Shown: positions 11,371 through 22,852 of the stretch, in pieces
How the letters are laid out: the number at the start of each line of letters is the position of its first letter
How positions within the stretch are numbered: the first letter of the stretch is position 1
Assembly (NCBI GenBank): GCA_933228765.1
Contig: OW121765.1
Span: forward strand, 6,901,498 to 6,965,497
Direction: 5' to 3'
DNA: 64,000 bases
Source: Miltochrista miniata
Taxonomy: Eukaryota > Arthropoda > Insecta > Lepidoptera > Erebidae
Notes under the pieces: generated by a model
Seen by the model: the letters and a program-made list of their open reading frames with translations, nothing else
What the model was told of the DNA's origin: nothing
Database searches by the model: none
Position numbers and translations under genes: made by a program

Positions 11371-11381
11371 ATTCTAGGAAT

Positions 11382-11942
11382 CCTGCATAATCCTTTATTG
11401 AACCGAAACAAAACCATCAATCAAATCATACATCAGTCCACTGCTGAGCGTATGAGTAGGTACAACAAAACAATACTGTTGTAATTTATCTTTCAAAATT
11501 CATCAAAGCTTTGCATTCTGTTATACGGACCCCTAAAAAATTGGGTCACATGCAAATTTTTCTTTTAAAAATGTTAAATTCTTTTTCGAATATTAAAAAG
11601 CTTTCAGATCGGGAATCATTCGCATATTTTATGCCAATGCAAATGGGAATTCAAACACGCGTAGAATGGTAGGTATATGGGTCACTTGATTTTAACATAG
11701 ATCCCCTGATGTGCCTAGGGTTTCTATTGTAGAGTATTGAATGTTATTTTAGTTGAATTGCTTTTTATTTTTAGGATGTTGACCTCATACATAAGCTTGT
11801 ATTACCTTTGTATTAAATTTATATAAGCAGGGATTCTCAAAATTATGGTGCACAGAAAGGCTACTTTATCTTTAATCGCAACTCACTATTTTCGATGAAT
11901 AAAAAAGTAGATACAAGTCCAGACATTTGGAAAATTTACCTT
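11382..11942. other. no feature recognised
   Basis: AT-rich, apparently unique. Confidence 0.4.
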
Positions 11943-11976
11943 AAAAGATCTTATGCTAGCTAGCATAAGATCTTTT
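11943..11976. repeat. perfect 34-bp palindrome without spacer
   Basis: AAAAGATCTTATGCTAG is followed immediately by its exact reverse complement. No flanking duplication is visible. Confidence 0.9.
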
Positions 11977-11984
11977 TATCTTTC

Positions 11985-12115
11985 CACTTTTTTGAGGGGT
12001 GCAGAGACTCACCACCGCACCTTCTTGCCGTCTGCTTCTGTAAGATCGGCAAGCAGGCAAACCGCTCCCAGCCTCCCAGTCATGTATGATGCCAGTTATC
12101 TTGGGCAAGTAGTTG
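11985..12115 (-). mobile_element. decayed R1-like 3' UTR fragment
   Basis: Plus-strand blocks GTCTGCTTCTGTAAGATCGG, CCCAGTCATG and ATCTTGGGCAAG match the central 3' UTR of the R1-like family; degenerate. Confidence 0.5.
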
Positions 12116-13288
12116 TACCTTTGGCGACTCCGTAAAAATATATGTACCAATAACACAGAACCTACTTTGGGTATTAATACCACCAATAATGGTATTGGAG
12201 ACATAAAAATCAAGAAAAACGGATCTTTTCACTAAACGGAGTATCCTATGATTCTTCAAACGCATTGTCCAGCACCTACACCAAAACTTCAGGGAATTTC
12301 AACAACATGGTTTGACTTAAATTCTCTACTTAAACTTAAGTAAAGCGCACTTTGACAGCTTGACCTACATAAAGTTTCCTGTGAATTATGACAAAGTAGC
12401 TACCACCTCAAGTTTGAGTATCACATCTCGAAATCCCGGGCGGTAAGTCCCGGATAACGGGATTACCAGGGTGTAGCAATATAGTTCGTTGAACTAATTA
12501 TTTATCTGACCTAACAGGAAGATGTATTGCTTTGGTATTTTAATTAGTTATACGACTTGGTGTTTATAAATAATTTAGATATACTTAGAGAGTAGGTTTC
12601 GTTATACAAGCTGTTTTGCCAGCGTGAAGTTTTCCTCATTTCATGAAAATGGGCATTAACAAATTCAGGCACATTTGTGTGTATTTGAGCAACAGAAATC
12701 TTCATTAACTTAATGCTCTTAATATTTTACTGTAGAATTTCGGAATAAAAGTATAAAAAGCGCGCTAAAATAAAAGAAAACAATTGTCGCGTGTTGCACG
12801 TGAAATTCAGATATCAGACACTCACAAATGCACATGGACATAGTAAATATTCTGATAATCACTTTAATAGTGTTGTGAACTTCCCGCCAAATTCCAAAAC
12901 TTCGCCTTTTTACAATGCTTACTTCATTTTTCACAAATTCCTCTCGTAATACCTCTTTTATAAAACTTTCCGCTAACCCAATCTGTGGAGAGTTAAACTT
13001 TCGAACAATGTCACTTCAAACTTATGAACTATCTATTTCATTGGCTTCATCGGTTCACTCAATATGTCCGTAATAAAAAAGTAAGTGGATAAGTTGTAGA
13101 CAGTACTTTCATAAGTTATTGAAATCAAAATTCTAGTGCTGTATTGACAGAAATTGATTTCTTACAAGGATTCTGTAAACGTTTAAGCTTATTATATCGG
13201 CCAGCGTGCTTGCTTTCTAGCTCAGAGAACGTTAGTACTAGAAAAGTGAATATACTATATCCATATTACACGAATAAAGTAAAAAACA
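12116..13288. other. no feature recognised
   Basis: AT-rich, no supported coding sequence. Confidence 0.4.
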
Positions 13289-13300
13289 TGGATAAGGTAT

Positions 13301-13645
13301 GTTTTTTAACGTGATAAACATCCTATATGGATGCTATGCCGGACTCCCACCGACTAAAAATCACGCGTATCGTACCTAACAGCCTACTGTTGGGAGTCCC
13401 GGGAAAGCCCTCGGAGGATTACCCCAGGACTCCCAACAGACTTACGGCTGCCACTGCGACCTCACCGAAGGGGGTTCGAGTGCTATTCCGCGTCTTTGGG
13501 TGGTTGTCCGAGTGCTATCCTGCTTTTTGAGGGGGGCTCGTGAATTCTTTACGTCACGCTGTCGTCTAGGGCCTGCTTCTGTAAGGACAATGAGCGGCCC
13601 CCACACTGTCCTCAGGCCCCCGTCATGGAGACCTATAGTCTTAGG
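13301..13645 (-). mobile_element. R1-like LINE 3' end with 12-bp target duplication
   Basis: TGGATAAGGTAT flanks the copy at 13289-13300 and 13646-13657. On the minus strand the copy ends in CACGTTAAAAAAC, a short A tail. Its 5' end is truncated within the 3' UTR. Family landmarks on the plus strand are ATGGATGCTATGCCGGACTC, GGGAAAGCCCTCGG and CCTGCTTCTGTAAGGAC. The duplication and tail show target-primed insertion. Confidence 0.85.
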
Positions 13646-13657
13646 TGGATAAGGTAT

Positions 13658-14161
13658 CTAGTAAACTTTCTGGCAATAGAATTCTTTTTTGGTAAAATAC
13701 ACTGTATAAGGACAAATAGGCACATAATTATAATGAAATTAAAAAGAAAATTGTTAATACTAATTAGTGTAAAAGTGTAGGTAATGAACGACCAACTGAG
13801 AAAATGTTTTATTCAAAGTAAAAACCTTTTAAATTAAACATTTAGTTCGGATTAGCAGAACCGGAGCCCTACATTACTAGAGACCCGACATACACTTGAC
13901 CTATTTTATTAATTGAAACCTTCATAGTGAACATTTTTGGCTTTTTGGATAAAATCTTATCGGTTTCAGTCATCGACATGCTAATACCGTATTGCACAGC
14001 GACCTATACACATGTCATTATACACATATACATGTACACAGACATTTATTAAATACATTAACACAAAGATATACTATCACCAGACAATAATACGCTGTCG
14101 AAAATTTTCAAGCAGCCGCTCTGCAGCAGTACTGCTCAGCTTGCTAAGATAGACCTAGACC
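13658..14161. other. no feature recognised
   Basis: AT-rich, with a short ACATATACATGTACACA tract. Confidence 0.4.
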
Positions 14162-14290
14162 ACATAACTCAGTCCTCGCCCAAAGACAATATATTCACTA
14201 CGTAGTACTACGTCTCATAAAACATACTTACTCTATGAGTCTATGACTACGTAGTGAATTAAATTGTCTTTGGGCGGGGACTGAGTTATG
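14162..14290. mobile_element. MITE-like inverted repeat element
   Basis: Begins ACATAACTCAGTCCTCGCC and ends with its near-exact reverse complement; arms of about 50 bp meet around a short loop near 14215. No ORF. The superfamily is not decided because no clear target duplication is seen. Confidence 0.65.
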
Positions 14291-14291
14291 T

Positions 14292-14516
14292 CACAAATTA
14301 GAGATAGTACAGATCGAAACCTACATACTAAATTCGCTGAGGCTACACACACATAGACAACTCATTCACAGACACGAGGTCAGGCGGTCTCAACCGAATT
14401 TTCGATACTGATTTGTGCGTACTTTTTTTTTCACACCTACCCTCGCTGTGTGCGAGGGTAGGTGTGTAAAAAAAGTACATACATTAGTTTTTTATCTGTA
14501 CCATCTCTAATTTGTG
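14292..14516. mobile_element. MITE with 23-bp terminal inverted repeats and internal hairpin
   Basis: Terminal repeats read CACAAATTAGAGAT(A/G)GTACAGAT. Inside (14419-14478) lies a near-perfect hairpin with CACACCTACCCTCGC arms and a 5-nt loop. It abuts the preceding MITE one base away. Confidence 0.7.
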
Positions 14517-15300
14517 TTAGTTCCTATGACTGCCTATTTTGATTTTTGTTATTGATTCATTTCTATACGTTATTGTAATCTCATTTTGAAAGCAATCCAT
14601 TCAATGCCATTTTTGAATCTGCAACCTTATTTCGAAGACTCATAAACTAACATTGACGTATAAAAACGTAGCCACTTAAATCTTTAACAATCGGCTCGAC
14701 GATGTTCCCGTTAACTGCTGATTTTAACTGTCTATTAGAGCCAACTATTCTACTTAATTAGATACTTGACTTGCTTTTATAGCTGCCGTTAAAGATATGT
14801 GCGAGTCATGTGCTAGATTCGTGAAGATATTTGGGAAAGTTCCCTGTTAAGTCGAAAAATAGCTTTTTGATTGATTCCATATAAGTTTGGTATTGTCGAG
14901 ACGTTTGGAAGAAATGCGATACAGTAAAGTTATATGAATAACAAACCTCATTTTTGGCGTTAAATTTTATTTTTATTTACTCCTTGGTATTTAATAAATC
15001 GTATATGCTTTTATGTGAAGTTCTACAGATGCTTTAAGTGCTTTATAAGTATGATAAACAGATATGAGTCCAGTAAATCGGTAAACGTGAGGTATGATAT
15101 TGAAAATCGATTATGTAATGGGACATCGATTTAAAGCCCAAAACATAAAGTGCTGAAGAAGTTGCTTGGGCTCCTCCTTTCTAATTATGTATACTTGCCT
15201 ATAATTAAAAAACAAGCATAAGCTAAAGCAAAACATCAAAACTCCGAATCCAAAATTTCTGAAATACCCAGTGTCTTTTTTGACTCAATATTTGAACCCT
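14517..15300. other. no feature recognised
   Basis: AT-rich, apparently unique. Confidence 0.4.
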
Positions 15301-15845
15301 TTTTTTAACGATAGGAAAATCCTACAGAGATGCTATACCGACTAAAAACCACACGTATCCTACCTAACAGCTTACGGTTGGGAACCCCGGGTAAGCCCTT
15401 GAAAGGAGACCTGAGGACTCCCAACAGACCTACTGCTACCACTGCGGCCTCACCTACGGGGGTTGTTCGGGTGTTATCCCGCATCTTGGGGGGGGGGGGG
15501 GGGGTGTAACTGAATTCTTCTCGTCAAGCTGTCGTTTAGGGCCTGCTTCTGTAAGGACGGCGAACAGCCAGGCTCCCGGTCATGGAGGCCAATAGTCTTG
15601 GGCGAAGACTCGTCTGCGGCGCCCCATCGCAGACTGTGGATCTCGGGTGAGAGAGTTCTGTCCCGCTCCCCCCCCCGCCGCCGTCTCTTTCATGAGCATG
15701 ACCTGCTCACAGAAAGAGGCAGCGAATTTCTGCTTACTCCGGCTCAAGATCATGGCTCGCACCATGGTCTCCAGCGAGAGAAGATTTAGACCCTAGAGTT
15801 GACTAGCGGGTGTCGCATGCGCTGCCACTGCGGCAATCAAGTTGT
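15301..15845 (-). mobile_element. longest R1-like LINE copy: ORF2 C-terminus plus 3' UTR
   Basis: Ends on the minus strand in CGTTAAAAAA (15301-15310). It reaches further 5' than any other copy here and so reveals coding sequence. A run of about 17 G at 15489-15505 interrupts the UTR and may hide an assembly or expansion problem. The 5' boundary near 15845 is approximate. Confidence 0.75.
15580..15788 (-). pseudogene. R1-like ORF2 C-terminal remnant
   Basis: Reading LETMVRAMILSRSKQKFAA then SFCEQVMLMKETA and a basic GRRRR segment before the stop, it resembles the C-terminus of R1-clade LINE proteins. An in-frame TAG stands about ten codons upstream of ETMVRAM, so the copy is dead. This fragment is the basis for assigning the many 3' UTR copies to an R1-like family; the assignment is from memory of the family and untested. 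Confidence 0.55.
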
Positions 15846-16530
15846 AGCATTTAAATTTTATTTGAGATCGATTTCAGTAGATTAAACTCTAGTGTTGGGT
15901 TGTATTATTTCAAATTTCGTCACCCCCTATAGTAAATTCTATCGTCCTTGTCTCAAAGTTGTCGAAGTTACCCCAAAATCAGTTTGGAGCATCGTGGGAT
16001 CTGCCAACTTAAGTTAGTTCATTTACTTTGAAGTTGATTTTTATTATGGCTGAATTTTTGTATAATAAAACAAAACAATTTGCCCAAATGCACAGCCACA
16101 GCCAATTTACAGATTCGGTATGAAATTTTTACTTAAAGAAGCTTTACAATATTCCAAATGCCATCAAGTTAGTACATTATCAAAAAATGTTTTCCCTTTG
16201 GCAAGAAAGTAATGCGGTGTTACACTCGTAACTTCAACAAAGTTTTATGATTTCATAAAATATACTTGTAAAGTATACGAAGCTCGTGTTATGTATTGAC
16301 AAAGTTTCCGAATTCATTTGATACTTGATAACGGAACGACAATAAAGTATAATTCTGAGGGTTCGTGCTCACTGAATCGTAACAGTCAGAGATCTTAACT
16401 TTTTTTCTCGATAAACTTTTTCGTTCTTAATTACATTACGAGGCATGTTTATCTCAGAAATGTTTCAAAAGTCCAATACCTTAGACAATTGTACAGCATC
16501 GTATTTTTTATTGTTGTCACGCAAGACTAT
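15846..16530. other. no feature recognised
   Basis: AT-rich, apparently unique. Confidence 0.4.
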
Positions 16531-16851
16531 CAGCCTCCACACTCTCCTCAGGCCCATGGTCATGGCCATAGGCCTGAGGAGAGTGTGGAGGCTGCTCACC
16601 ATCCTTACAGAAGCAGGCCCAAGACGATAGCCTGCCGTGATAGGTTCACGCACGCCACACGCCAAGAAGCGAGATAACACCCGAAAAACCCCTCAAAGAC
16701 GCGGAATAGCACCTGAACCTCCTAGGTGAAGCACTAGTAGCCGGGGTCTGTTGGGAATCCTGGGGTTATCCTTCCGAGGGCTTACCCAGGGCTCCCAACC
16801 GTAGGCATTAGGTACGTTAGCATTAATGTAGGATTTCCACGTGTAAAACAA
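16531..16851 (+). mobile_element. R1-like 3' UTR with fold-back at its 5' end
   Basis: Family landmarks on the plus strand: CTTACAGAAGCAGGCCC, CCTTCCGAGGGCTTACCC, GCTCCCAACCGTAGGC. At 16531-16594 a 23-bp arm, AGCCTCCACACTCTCCTCAG plus GCC, is repeated inverted around a 16-nt loop. The expected block around the family's GGAGTCCGGCATAGC is deleted near 16820. Confidence 0.7.
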
Positions 16852-17003
16852 AAGTAGTTAAGTATACTTATTTATCTACTAAAGATATATTATTGACCAC
16901 AACAAAAACACACAAATAGTCTAAATCTAAGGTTTATGTGGCTCTTAGATTATTTAATTCATTTTCATATTTTCAATTGATTTTTGATATTATATTGCCA
17001 AAA

Positions 17004-17238
17004 TCTTACTAATATTATAAATGTGAAAGTTTGTGAAGATGTTTGGATGTTTAGATGTTTGTAACTGATTCATGCTCTAACAGCTGAACGGATCGGGCTG
17101 AAATTTAGTCCCTGGGTAGATTACAATCTGTCTGTCTGGAATAACACATAGGCTACTTTTTATTCTGGGAATATGTTCCCATGGGAAGCGGGAACGGTAA
17201 CCAAATTTTACGCGGGCAAAGCCGCGAGCATCAGCTAG
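17004..17238 (+). mobile_element. non-autonomous Helitron
   Basis: TCTTACTAATATTATAAATG start preceded by A; GCGGGCAAAGCCGC hairpin, then CATCAGCTAG followed by T. Full-length short-type copy, 235 bp. Confidence 0.85.
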
Positions 17239-17523
17239 TGTAGAATATAGAGCCAAAAATTAAACAACATAAGTTACTTAATTCAGTCGAAATTTCAAAA
17301 AAATGTTTGGCCCACTCCAATTAAGATTGAACAGTCTACGGTCAAAGTTGTTCACATTAAATGTACCTTCTCACAAAAATCATCCACTTAAGTACACCCA
17401 ACTTCGTGAAAAAGGTCAATCGAATCCCAAAGTTAGAGAATATTATTTCGTCCACAGTTCCACAATGTCGTAAGTACCAATGCGTGATACAAGCGATGGC
17501 TGACGACGATACTATGGGCTTTT

Positions 17524-17760
17524 TGTTTTTTAGCGTGAGGAAAATCCTACATGAATGTTATGCCGGACTCATAGCTGGATACATACACTGTCAAAAGTGG
17601 CCCCCAATCGCTAGATGCGCCACGGCTTTCCATCAGGCTGGTGGCGACGTCAATTTGGCGTGCTGAATATAAAAAAAAAATTGTGACTGAAAACCGCACG
17701 TTCTCTAACTGCCTACGGTTGGCAGCCCTGGGTAAGCCCTCGGAATGATGACCTCAGGGG
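17524..17760 (-). mobile_element. R1-like 3' UTR split by a LINE tail
   Basis: The plus strand reads GCGTGAGGAAAATCCTACAT and ATGCCGGACTC, breaks at about 17570, and resumes at about 17684 with ACTGAAAACCGCACG and GGGTAAGCCCTCGG. The family consensus is continuous across this point, so the intervening sequence is a later insertion. Confidence 0.7.
17571..17683 (+). mobile_element. nested LINE 3' tail with poly(A)
   Basis: GTGGCCCCCAATCGCTAGATG, GGCTTTCCATCAGG and AATTTGGCGTGCTGAATAT are followed by ten A. Same family as 22566-22830 and 53140-53420, whose coding remnants identify it as a CR1/Jockey-like LINE. Inserted into the R1-like copy. Confidence 0.65.
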
Positions 17761-17949
17761 CGATACTTTGGGGTCTCTGGTCTCAGTCACAGTGGTCCTC
17801 ATTGAAAAGCTTGCTGTAACCCAGAGATCGAAGGACTATGCTTGGAGTGATTACATCTATGAAGAGGATATCTGGCAGGAAGAGTTATCCAAATAGGCAG
17901 AGTTACCCAAACGCCTAATCCCAGTATGGGATTCTTCAAAAGGGGTCTT

Positions 17950-18065
17950 AGAAGGTTTTTATAGGGTCGGCAGCGCGAGTGTGACGCCTCCGGTGTTGCG
18001 AACGTTCATAGGCTACGGTGACTACCAGTCCTTCTGGTTGGCCGTATGCTACCTTAGTAGTCTCG
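17950..18065 (-). mobile_element. fragment of CGTACTACGTGG family
   Basis: TAGGGTCGGCAGCGCGAGTG, CCTCCGGTGTTGCGAACG and CATAGGCTACGGTGACTACC match the reverse strand of the family at 4223. Confidence 0.5.
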
Positions 18066-19014
18066 TTCAATTGGCAGTTGTAGGACATAATATAGCTTCA
18101 GCTGATTGAGCTGAAAAGTTCTAAGGTGGCAATCTTATTTGAATAACGCGGTAAGGGTAGGCGTCACGTAAGATGGCCTGACGACCTTATGAGGATCCTG
18201 GAAGTCTATCTGAAAGAAGGTGGTTGTAGCGATATATGGAGTAGGTAATTTTTTTTTAGTTAAACAGTTCACAAAACTCTTCACCACAGGACTTTCAAGC
18301 CCAGAAAACATTATTCCTAGGGGAAACATGTGTCTGCACCTGCACTAGTCAAAATTTTGCAAGTGGAGAAGCAGAAACTTTCTAGTATTCTAAAACCAAT
18401 ATTTAACATTATTGAGACATTGCTAGTCTAAGAGAACCCTTATCACTTGTACAAATCACAATGAATGTTAATCGAAATATTCGGGTGAACAATTCTGTAT
18501 CCAATATGTGGTTTTATATTGTCAATGGTTTTCAGCACAAAGACCCAGATTATATTTTTATCGAATCGGAGTTTATTGGCTTTGCTCTGTAAAGCTTTGG
18601 GCTCTGAGATTTTCTTGGAAAAATTAAAGGTCACAAAGTGTTTAACAAAAATTTTGACAATATTATATTGTTATTTGTAGTGGTAAATGTATAATAGAGT
18701 ACAAGTTCAATAGACGACTCAGGAAGCGCTTTCTCAAAAATGCACATTGCATTGAGAAGAAGGAAAGAGTTTCGTGAGGTCAAGGAAACTCTCCAATGAC
18801 AGACAAAGGTACTCACACTAACACATTCAGTTAGTATTCCAACAAGCTCATATAAACTGTATAACTTTGCCCTGGGGGACCCAGGGCAAAGTTGCCCTGG
18901 GTCCCTAAAGAAGGCAACAAGGATTGTTCAAGGTCATAGAGATCTACTTAAGAAAATCAGGCAATGGCGAGCAGGATTCGTGCACTAAGTGTTCTGAACC
19001 TACGTTTGTGGTAG
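18066..19014. other. no gene recognised; one hairpin
   Basis: AT-rich. A 13-bp perfect hairpin, AACTTTGCCCTGG with a 5-nt loop, lies at 18863-18893 and its right half is partly duplicated just downstream. Confidence 0.45.
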
Positions 19015-19230
19015 TGGTATGAGAGCCATCCTCAATTATTATTTTTTTGCTCTCCGTTCGTCCCTACTCGTGTGAGAATATGGGAATAAATATAGCCTAT
19101 GTTACTCAAAGTGTATGTAGCCTTTCGATGGAGAAAAAAAATATGAAATCGGCACAGGAGTTTTTTAGTTTATTCATTACAAACATACAAAAATACAATT
19201 TTTACCTCTTTATAATATTTTTAGTGTAGA
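19015..19230 (-). mobile_element. Helitron relic
   Basis: Minus-strand 5' end at TCTACACTAAAAATATTATA (right edge). Internal blocks GGGAATAAATATAGCC and TTACAAACATACAAA match the 50514 Helitron. The CTAG end is eroded. Confidence 0.5.
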
Positions 19231-19261
19231 TGTAGATTAAAAAAAACTAACGTAAAGAATT

Positions 19262-19326
19262 TCAGGGCGTGTCAGGGCGTTGGCCTTGTTAGGTAAAGGT
19301 CACGAGTTCAAGTCCCGTCTGAACCA
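19262..19326 (+). mobile_element. tRNA-like SINE head fragment
   Basis: TCACGAGTTCAAGTCCCGTC resembles a B box with T-arm. The acceptor 5' half is missing and no cloverleaf forms, so a SINE fragment is more likely than a tRNA gene. Confidence 0.35.
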
Positions 19327-19471
19327 AGTTGTCTTATTTCGCAATACGTAAAATTTATCCTACTAATGGCTCCAAATTAAAACCATTATTAATTCTAAGT
19401 TTAAGGGTTATAATCCTAAACATTATAATGTATAAATCATAATGTATATTAATTTAAACCGTTAAGGCCCA

Positions 19472-19505
19472 GCAGCTTGGAAGACCACGGGGTCTTCCAA
19501 GCTGC
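19472..19505. repeat. perfect 15-bp hairpin, 4-nt loop
   Basis: GCAGCTTGGAAGACC is followed by ACGG and its exact reverse complement, just upstream of the RTE pseudogene. Confidence 0.85.
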
Positions 19506-19529
19506 AACTAACAAAACTTAAAACAGCGG

Positions 19530-21165
19530 GTAGCAAAACCGTGAGCTCAAGGTTCGAGATTCTCGAAGAAATTGAGTACTTTTACACAGACCTATATGCA
19601 TCACGGACACAAAAACCCACAGGACCAAGTGAGAATGATCACGAGCCCTGTTAACGTGCCACTGTACGGAAGATATACCGGACATCGACCAGGGCGAGGT
19701 CAGGGCGGCTCTCGAGCAACTGAAACCTAATAAATCTCCTGGAGAAGACGGAATTACGACTGAGCTCCTGAAAGCGGGTGGGACTCCGATCCTTCGATAG
19801 CTTACGAGCATAGTCAAATACGTCCTCCAGCAGGGCCAGACACCCAAAGCGTGGACCGGGAGTGCGGTGGCGCTGTTCTTAAAAAAGGATGACAAATCCT
19901 TAGTGAAGAACTAGAGACCCATCTCACTTATGAGCCATGTCTATAAGTTGTTCTTGAGAGTAGTCACAAACCGCCTTGCTGGGAAACTCGACGAGTTCCA
20001 GCCAAAGGAGCAAGCCGGGATTCTAAAAGGCTTTAGTACTATGGACCACCACCACACTACTCGGAAGATTGTACAAAAGACAAACGAGTACAAAAACGCT
20101 GTGTATTGCTTTCGTGGACTACGAGAAAGCCTTCGACTCTATCGAAACCTGGGTAGTCCTAGATGCTCTGCAACGGTGTCGTATTGATTGGCAATATATC
20201 GAGGTGTTGAGGTGCTTGTATGATACGCCACCATGACCGTCCAGTTGGAGGATAAGAAGACCAATCCAATAACGCTGCGCAGAGGTGTGAGACAGGGAGA
20301 TATCATATCACCTAAGCTCTTTACTAATGCGCTTTAGGACATCTTCAAGTCGTTGGACTGGGATAGATGGAGCGTGAATATAAACGGTGAATATAATCTC
20401 ACACCCTCGGTTTACCGACGACATCGTCATAGTAGCGGAAACGCTGGAACAGTTGAGCGGGATGCTGCATAGTCTAAGTAAAGAGTCTCGACGTCTTGGC
20501 CTCGGCATGAACTTAGACTAAACCAAGATCATGTTCAATGATCATGTCGTGCCGGGACCAATCGTTGAAGGATCGAGGCTTGAAGTTGTCCATAAAACAC
20601 CTACCTTGGGCAGGTTATTTACACTTGAAACGAGTAACCTGGTTAAAGAAATAGCCAGAAGGATTCGCTTGGGCTGGGCAGCATTTAGCAAACTGCGTCG
20701 GGTTTTCTATTCGCCGATATCGCAATGCCTGAAGACGAAAGTCTTCAACCAGAGCGTTCTACCAGTTATGACCTACGGTGCCAAGACGTGGACACTCTCA
20801 GTAGGGCAAATCCATGACCTTAAAATTGCGCAACGAGCGATAGATCGAGCTAGTCTCTGAGGGATAGGATCTGAAACGATGTTCTCCGTCAGAGAACAAG
20901 AGTGGTCGACATAGCTCGCAGAGCATGCGTTTTAAAGTGGCAGTGGGCAGGCCACATCTGTAGAAGAACAGATGGCCGATGGAACAAGCGAGTTCTGGAA
21001 TGGAAACCGTGTCTTGGTAGACGTTGGATAGGAGGACCCCCTGCCAGATGGAGCGACGACCTAAAGAAGGTTGCGGGGATTGACTGGATGTGTAAAGCGC
21101 AGGACTGTCTGTTGTGGCGAGATTTGGGAGAGGCCTATGTCCAGGGGTGGAATGCTATAGGCTGA
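19530..21165 (+). pseudogene. RTE-type LINE reverse transcriptase, decayed
   Basis: Pieces in shifting frames spell an RTE reverse transcriptase: ALEQLKPNKSPGEDGITTEL; a stop; YVLQQGQTPKAW; a stop; RPISLMSHVYKLF; then, after a frameshift near 20100, FVDYEKAFDS; RGVRQGDIISPKLF; the catalytic motif as FTDDIVIV, where family members usually have FADD; MTYGAKTWTLS; QWAGHICRR; GEAYVQGWNAIG and a stop at 21165. Endonuclease is missing, so the copy is 5'-truncated. At least four stops and one frameshift make it non-functional. It ends in the ATTGATTGA repeats typical of RTE. Confidence 0.85.
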
Positions 21166-21258
21166 ATTGATTGATACGCCACCATGACCGTCCAGTTGGA
21201 GGATAAGAAGACCAATCCAATCGCGCTGCGCAGAGCTGTGAGACAGGGAGATAACATA
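21166..21258 (+). mobile_element. second copy of an internal RTE segment
   Basis: GATACGCCACCATGACCGTC onward repeats 20221-20310 of the pseudogene above for about 88 bp with roughly four mismatches. It starts directly after the RTE 3' terminal repeats and runs into a headless SINE. Confidence 0.8.
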
Positions 21259-21487
21259 TCTGCGCTGGAGGCCGTGGGTTCGATTCCCACCGGAGACAAA
21301 TATTTGTGTGACCCATAAATGTTTGTCTCAAGAGTCTGGGTGTTTCTATGTATGATAAGTATGTATTTAAAAGTATATAAGTATTAATATCCGTGGTCTG
21401 ATACCCATAACACAAGCAGGTTATTCCTAGCTTACTTTGGGATCAGATAGCGCTGTGTGAAATGTCCGTGAATATTTATTTATTTAT
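21259..21487 (+). mobile_element. tRNA-derived SINE lacking its A box, joined to RTE sequence
   Basis: Begins inside the SINE head at TGCGCTGGAGGCCGTGGG, keeps the B box GGTTCGATTCC and the full body and ATTT tail. The normal first 40 or so bases, including the A box, are replaced by RTE sequence. The junction shares a TGCG-like microhomology. Confidence 0.75.
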
Positions 21488-21869
21488 TTTATTTATTGAT
21501 TGACATTTAATATAGGGTTCATATTACATTGGCCGTGAAACTGGTATTTGAATACATACTTTATATTATACAAGTAACTGCTTAATTGCCTTATTAATTT
21601 ATGATTCCATAATTTTAGCTATCGGATTGCTGATAAATGATATTATTCACGCAATTCCGCTGTAATATTAGGGTTAATAATTAAGCACACATTTGGTAAT
21701 AAACCTTAATATTACGGTGTACTAATGATCGTTTCTGCTTGAATGAACTAGTTTTACCTACCTAAACAGTACTTACATACCGTAAAGCCTGGTTTATTTT
21801 TATTTTTAATATTAGGATATTCTAATTTTAGGAAAATATATATTTTGATATTATACTCTACACCTTGTT
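21488..21869. other. no feature recognised
   Basis: AT-rich, apparently unique. Confidence 0.4.
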
Positions 21870-22080
21870 CAAGACCGAACATTGTAGCGATCCTTAGGGG
21901 AGGCCTATGTGTCTATTGGGAATCCTGGGGTCATCCTTCCGAGGCTTTACCCGGGGCTCCCAACCGTAGGCAGTAGGTAGGGAACGTGTGGTTTTTTTTC
22001 GGTAAGAGTCCAGCATAGCATCCATGTAGGATTTTCCTCACGTAAAAAAAAGGGTGAGGCCTATGCCCAGTAGTGGCCAC
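21870..22080 (+). mobile_element. RTE 3' fragment interrupted by R1-like insertion
   Basis: GGGGAGGCCTATG before the insertion and GAGGCCTATGCCCAGTAGTG after it are the RTE ORF2 end (GEAYVQQW region). Confidence 0.6.
21910..22055 (+). mobile_element. R1-like 3' UTR insertion with 10-bp duplication
   Basis: Flanked by GAGGCCTATG at 21900-21909 and 22056-22065. Contains CCGGGGCTCCCAACCGTAGG and AGCATCCATGTAGGATTTTC and ends CACGTAAAAAAAAGGGT. Strongly 5'-truncated. Confidence 0.85.
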
Positions 22081-22565
22081 AAATTGTACTTGTTCTATTA
22101 CAATATTCTACTATAGTAAATTTTACATAGGTATTCCATTATACAAATTCTACGTACATTCCTACAGTATAATCCCGACAAATTAAAAATACACCGCCAG
22201 TAAATCTAAATGGGTAATATAAAAGTGTATTTAACAGGAATTTGCGAGTCGCATCCGAGATTACGTTAGACTTCCATAATATTAGTCGGATAATCTACAT
22301 TTTGAGAAGGCTTAATGCCATGGCTGGAATAAGCCCGGATGCTGAGCGGGGCCTTTTACAAGAGCTACTAAGGAAATGCGCAACGTAGCTTTAATAGCTT
22401 TCAAAGACGAATATTTCGAAATTCAGACTTCACTTTGCTGGCTCTCGGTCGTTTGGAAAACGATATTTTGAAATTTAAAATATTATAGTAGTAGAATGAC
22501 TGAAAGGTTCCTGAGAAATATTAATATTAGTCCAATAGTGGACCACAGAATATTATTAGATACCT
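22081..22565. other. no feature recognised
   Basis: AT-rich, apparently unique. Confidence 0.4.
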
Positions 22566-22830
22566 TTTTTTTTATATATTCAGCTCGCCAAATTGACGTT
22601 GCCACCAGTCTGATGGAAAGCCGTGGCGCATCTAGCGATTGGGGACCACTACTGACAGTGGTCCTCAAGTTGGCGGCCCTGTGAGGTGCCTCTTCACGCT
22701 CCTCTTAAAGAACCCGGGATTGTAAGATGAGGGAAACACGTGTGCGGACAGGTCATTCCAAGTTTTTATAGTTCGACAGAGGAACGATCTTTTGAAACGC
22801 TCCGAGCAAACCTATATTTAATAGCTGTCG
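22566..22830 (-). mobile_element. CR1/Jockey-like LINE: ORF2 C-terminus and 3' UTR
   Basis: On the minus strand an open stretch encodes TWNDLSAHVFPSSYNPGFFK then RSVKRHLTGPPT and a stop, matching the LWNxLP...VFP...Y...FK...V pattern at the C-terminus of CR1/Jockey-like LINE proteins. The 3' UTR has GGCTTTCCATCAGACTGGTG and ends GAGCTGAATATATAAAAAAA. Confidence 0.7.
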
Positions 22831-22852
22831 GAACGATCAATATCATAATACT

